DNA of 64,000 bases from Blasia pusilla (lineage: Eukaryota; Marchantiophyta; Marchantiopsida; Blasiales). The stretch is from the NCBI GenBank assembly GCA_050084515.1, contig CM114275.1, positions 9,734,001 to 9,798,000 of the forward strand, given 5' to 3'. The notes beneath the pieces were generated by a model that worked only from the letters and a program-made list of their open reading frames with translations, was not told the DNA's origin and made no database searches. Below, one piece after another: positions 60,118-64,000 of this stretch. The stretch's first letter is position 1, and the number at the start of each line of letters is the position of its first letter. Both the position numbers and the translations under genes were made by a program.

Positions 60118-60480
60118 TTAAATCTCAAGAATTCTCATGGCATTTCCATCACCAATAGGAACCTCTAATATGCCTATGGCTAATCTAATTATTATGGCAT
60201 GTCTATAAGAAAACCAAAGTGATAAAATCATATGTATGCCGCCTAAGCTACATACTAGAAAATTTTTCCTAGCGCCAAACTCAGGTTCCACTCCTATGAT
60301 CACTATCTTAATGTTCAATGCTTCGGTTGAAGGGGTACTTGAGTGTCCTTTTACATAGATCACAACTTGGGGTTACTCCATGTCAATTACTGGCATTCCA
60401 AGCCTCTCCACTGCCTTTGAATCTAGGAAGTTGCAGACTTTCCTTATATCAATCAAAGCCTCCAACTTCCTAGATTCCTA
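60118..60480 (-). pseudogene. Element H: protease-region relic
   Basis: Minus-strand sequence from 60,480 (ALIDIRKVCNFLDSKAVERLG) into frame 60363-60118 (YVKGHSSTPSTEALNIKIVI, then ILSLWFSY) corresponds to the retropepsin region of chromoviruses. The catalytic D-S/T-G triad reads DIR here, so the active site is lost. It lies between the gag and RT relics in the expected order. Confidence 0.55.
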
Positions 60481-60894
60481 GAAATTGGCACTAACTAGCA
60501 TATTTATGTGACACCTTGGAAGGCTTATCTTCTCTCAACTAATTGTTTGAAGGCTTTCAAGCCAACTTGCTTAATGTCAAGGCATAAGTCTCCCTTACCA
60601 GATCAACACCCTTGCGCTTGCTGATTGCTCTTGCGCACTATAGTGGTGATCCTGCCTTCCCTAAATTGGTCCCTTTTGCCCCACAATACTGCCACTTGAA
60701 ATGGTATAATCACCCCATACAAAACACACTCAAGTGTTGCGTTCACTCTAGGTCGCCCCTTTCTTGGAACTTGGCAATTGTTGAGGTTTGAACCTTTTTG
60801 GTTCTAACCCCACATGTGGCCTTGCCTCTTCGAGTTTCCTCTCTTTGGCCCTGCCAAGAAATGCCCCTGCCTTCATAATAGGGACCATCTTGTC

Positions 60895-61824
60895 TCATTT
60901 CTCAAGACTCGGATTGCCAACCGCTACTTGAGTAGCCATATTAATGGCCGCCTTTAACTTCCCAAACTTGGTTGCGAGCGTAGCACTTTTCTCCCTGAAT
61001 TTCTGGTTCAACTTGGGTAACATTTCATGGATAAAATTGAAGATTTGATTATCATGTGACATATCATCAATTACCACCAACATCTCTTGGAAGAGAGTAG
61101 CGAAACTCGCAATCAAGCCTTCCAACTACATTTTCCGTGACCAAATTTTGGCTTGGGTCTCTTGATCTTTAGGTGCCAAACACCTCCTTATTTCTAAGGT
61201 GAGCACCCCACTAACCGCCTCTGTGGTGTTCTTGCCCTTACAAAAAAATCTTGGTACCATGTGAGTGCATAATGCATATGCCTCTAATTTCAAAGAGGCC
61301 TCATCCACTAGCTTGGCTCTTAGAACCTGATAAGTCCCAAAAACATGCTCTATCTTCGTCACCCATTGATTGAGGCACTTGATCTCCATCTTGCCTCTAT
61401 ACACATGTTACTCCTTCCTCACATCTCCCAATTGATACCCTTGAGACAAGATTGTAGTTGAGCTATATACCTTTATGGTCTTCCCAACCACATAGTCCAT
61501 CCAGGTAGTTGTTCCTTCAACACCTCAATAAAAGATGGCATGCTCAACCACATTCAAACTCACGAAATGTTGAACCCTCGCAACCTTCCACCGAGTGTCC
61601 TTGCTTACCTTTGTCTTAATGGGAAATGACTCCTTGGGATCACCCATATGAGTGGCTTCCCCTTTGAGGTCTAGTTCCTCTAACAAATTGCCATGAGTCT
61701 TGGGTGTGGAGTTTTCTCCGATTGGCATTTCGTCCTCCAAACCCTCATCTTGATCGATTAACTCATTGAATTCACTGACATTCTCAAAGTCTTGTGGGAT
61801 ATTGGGCTCATTTGGCTCGTTCAC
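60895..61824 (-). pseudogene. gag: Element H: gag relic
   Basis: Three minus-strand frames (61824-61525, 61404-61126, 61125-60895) lie downstream of the primer-binding site. The middle one has LNQWVTKIEHVFGTYQVL, then LKLEAYALCTHMVPRFF, and the third IHEMLPKLNQKFREKSATLA; together they follow the helical capsid pattern of plant gypsy gag. The first is acidic and may be the N-terminal part. No intact zinc knuckle was found near 60.7 kb. Confidence 0.6.
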
Positions 61825-61979
61825 CTCATCCCTTGAAACTTACCCAATCAAGGGCAGTTCGAGATCCATAATCTTCTTCTTATCCCTAGTATTCCCTACA
61901 TGGGGGCTTGTCCTTGTCTTTGGCCATGCCAATCCTTACCACCAAAATCATCCACTAACCATGGCATGTTTGATGACTT

Positions 61980-61991
61980 ACTCTGATACCA
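61980..61991 (-). other. Element H: primer-binding site, tRNA-iMet type
   Basis: On the minus strand TGGTATCAGAGT matches the canonical initiator-Met primer-binding site TGGTATCAGAGC in 11 of 12 bases. It lies about 160 bases upstream of the gag relic. The 5' LTR should therefore end at 61,992 and extend right. Confidence 0.8.
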
Positions 61992-62393
61992 CGTCATATA
62001 CTCTATTTTCTACTTCCCTTAGCTTTATCTTGAAGCCCTCTTGACCTTGAGTGTTACAAGCGGCAGACTAAGATGGAGCGTTGGCGCATTCTATAGCTAG
62101 TCGAGAGGCCGCCAAGTTATAATCAGGTCGAGTCTTCCCAAGTGTGTAGCGTCTCCCTAGGAATCCTCTTCCCCAGGCCTTGATCAATCTCCCCAAGTTG
62201 CTTGCCTAAATTGCAGCGCGTCGATTAATTCCTCAAGGTGCGTCCTTTGCTTAAACTTGAAACATGGTCAAACATGCATCACGGTTAGTTCTTGGTTTAA
62301 GGGCTTTAGCGGGTAGAGAGGGAGAGTTTCCCCCTTTATGGGTACTTCTGGGGTTCTCCGGGGTAACCCCACCTTGCTCATGGTCCCCTTCAA
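61992..62393 (-). repeat. Element H: probable 5' LTR region
   Basis: It lies directly upstream of the primer-binding site. The outer border is not identifiable without the other LTR. Two hAT-like miniature elements to the right (62.4 and 62.9 kb) may be inserted in or beside it. Confidence 0.4.
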
Positions 62394-62724
62394 CAAGGTT
62401 GCATATAAACAAAGACCGTGTCCGCGGATATGTCCATGTCTGGGGACATACTTCCATCCTTTGGAAGGACTTGCCAATGTAGGCCCCACCTTCCCCTTCT
62501 TTCTCATTCCCCCTACTTGCCTCCATCTTACGCAATTTTATGTTTCTTCCTTCCTTCCCCTCCACTCCCTTCCCCCCTTATTGCTCGCTTGTCCTTGCCT
62601 TGCCTTCCACCACGAGTTATAAATATGGGCCCCACCTCTTGAAATCCATTTCCATGGACATGTCAACACTTTGTCTCTCCATGTTTGCCCTAGGGACAGA
62701 CTTGTCCATTTTTGTGCAACCATG
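62394..62724 (+). mobile_element. hAT-like miniature element, copy 5 (331 bp)
   Basis: Ends CAAGGTTGCA and TGCAACCATG. Flanks CCCTTCAA (62,386-62,393) and CCCCTCAA (62,725-62,732) give an 8-bp duplication with one mismatch. The interior has ACAAAGACCGTGTCCGCGG, TTTGGAAGGACTTGCCAATG and CATTTCCATGGACATGTC in the family order. Confidence 0.88.
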
Positions 62725-62904
62725 CCCCTCAAGCCCTTGATTTTGGCCCTCAACGTATCCAAACATGATTCGAAGCATACGGACTAGCATTTGACTAGTT
62801 ATCTATCAAGATGGCTTAGGTGAGGCTTCTAGCAACTTATACAACTCTCAACTTTCCAAACTCATCTTGGAGCTTGGACCCACGTTTCATGCATTTCATG
62901 GCTA

Positions 62905-63202
62905 TAAGGTTACATGTGGATAAAGTCTATGTTTGTCCTATGGAAGGACTTGTCTATGTAGGCTCCATCTCCCCCTTCTTACTCATTCCCCCCACTTTCC
63001 CCCGTGATCCGTATTTTTTGGAATCTTCCTTCCCCCACCTCCACTCCCTCCCCCCTTATTGTCTCGCCCAGCCTTGCCTTCCCTTCCACCATGAGCTATA
63101 AGTATGGGCCCCACCTCTTGCAATCCATGTCCGTAGACATGTCTAAACTTGTCTTTCCATGTCCATCCTAATCATAGACTTGTCCGTTCTTTCGCAACCC
63201 TG
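62905..63202 (+). mobile_element. hAT-like miniature element, copy 6 (298 bp)
   Basis: Ends TAAGGTTACA and CGCAACCCTG, each with changes from the consensus. The flanks CATGGCTA (62,897-62,904) and CATGGCTA (63,203-63,210) are an exact 8-bp target-site duplication. The interior matches copy 5 (TATGGAAGGACTTGTCTATG; CAATCCATGTCCGTAGACAT). Confidence 0.9.
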
Positions 63203-63210
63203 CATGGCTA

Positions 63211-64000
63211 GTGCCCGTCTTGACTCCCCAGTTGGCGTTTCTCATGGTTGTCTTGATGCCCTTTGCGTTTGTGCCTAGCCTCATGGTGTCTCGCCCATCT
63301 TAAATACTTACGTGTTCCTTGCTTCTTGCCCTTGACTTGGCGATGGGCTCCAACGTATAAAACCTTTCTTGCCTTGGCCTTATCCCCGCAAGAAGTTACG
63401 CCCCTTTCTCACTTAAGGCTAGTCACAAGACACGTGGGTGTCTCGCCTAACGTTAGTTCCATGGTTGGTTCCGCCACCCTTCCTAGTCTTGCAACTTTGG
63501 TAGGTCACACTAAGGTCTTTACTCCTTGGACCCGTGACTATGACTTGCTTCTTGGATCTCCCACGAGTGTGGGAGCCATAGACTTAGCTATTCGCGACGG
63601 ATTGGTTTTTAACTCCATCTAGATCTATTGAGTTTAAGGGGTGATCCAAGATCCTAACTTGGGAGACACATGGCTGATTAACCTAAATTATAGCTTATGT
63701 GAGTGTATTTGGATGTGGATCCATAAGGAGAGTATAACATGTTGAACCTACGCTTCCACGATATACATGTCAAGATTTTTGTTAAGGGAATAGATGTGAG
63801 ATAATAGAAAGTGACAAAATCACTGAAATCTTTACAAAACTTAGAGATACAAAGTGGCCTAGTCCGTTTGTGAGCTCACAAAAGAGCTTCGATGGAACTT
63901 GAACATAGAGATAACTCGACATACGAGAATGTGCTACCGCTACGGCTCCCGACTATTTCACTACTCGGAAAACTAGGGTTTTTTACCTATTTTTCTTCGT
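63211..64000. other. Unrecognised DNA; right edge shares a repeat with 25.1 kb
   Basis: A 119-residue plus-strand frame (63263-63622) has no recognised domain. The last ~70 bases match 25,143-25,208. Confidence 0.35.

Noticed and set aside
63263-63622. 119-residue frame as a host gene
   Set aside because: No recognised domain or supporting signals; composition fits chance in a GC-moderate stretch.

Overview
The window looks like nuclear DNA of a land plant with a large, repeat-filled genome. Evidence is several Ty3/gypsy LTR-retrotransposon polyproteins, a CACTA (En/Spm) transposon, hAT-like miniature elements, long CT/GA microsatellites, a tRNA-iMet primer-binding site, and plant-type G-box and TATA sequences. 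I recognise no host protein-coding gene, and there are no CRISPR arrays, operons or rRNA genes. The species cannot be fixed. The mix of elements recalls non-flowering plants (ferns, lycophytes, gymnosperms), but that is only an impression.

Layout. 1-7,846: Ty3/gypsy element A (+), truncated at the left edge: gag with zinc knuckles, protease, RT-RNase H, integrase, then extra reading frames of unknown function, a polypurine tract and one LTR. A seems to have inserted into element B (7,847-11,331, +), whose visible part is RT-RNase H-integrase followed by a C-terminal PHD finger. 11.3-17.7 kb: mostly unrecognised sequence with a 28-bp-arm hairpin, a 47-bp degenerate tandem array and a CT tract. 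17.7-20.8 kb: decayed A-like gypsy relic (-). 21.3-22.6 kb: a second copy of the B-type 3' end with a decayed PHD finger. 22.6-31.6 kb: mostly AT-rich sequence with one hAT-like miniature element, a CT/TA tract and a small GC-rich island with a G-box palindrome.

31.6-39.0 kb is the most interesting part. Several pieces of the B-type family lie in opposite orientations. The largest (element E, minus strand) encodes gag, zinc knuckle, aspartic protease and then a C5-cytosine DNA methyltransferase-like domain with motifs I, IV, VI and VIII in order. It is then joined directly to the polypurine tract and LTR, because the RT-RNase H-integrase-PHD part is deleted. Shared 3' tail and LTR sequences tie E to the PHD-bearing copies. 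I infer that the intact family was gag-PR-DNMT-RT-RH-IN-PHD: a retrotransposon carrying both a DNA-methylation writer and a putative histone reader. All copies here are broken by stops, frameshifts or deletions.

39-52 kb: unrecognised DNA with three hAT-like miniature elements, short repeats and a small GC-rich island. 52.7-56.2 kb: a degraded CACTA element (-). 57.6-58.0 kb: a GA tract of about 245 bp facing a CT tract of about 105 bp. 58.8-62.0 kb: a degraded chromovirus-like gypsy (-) with its primer-binding site. 62.4-63.2 kb: two more hAT-like miniature elements. All six such elements have about 10-bp terminal inverted repeats and 8-bp target-site duplications with at most one mismatch.
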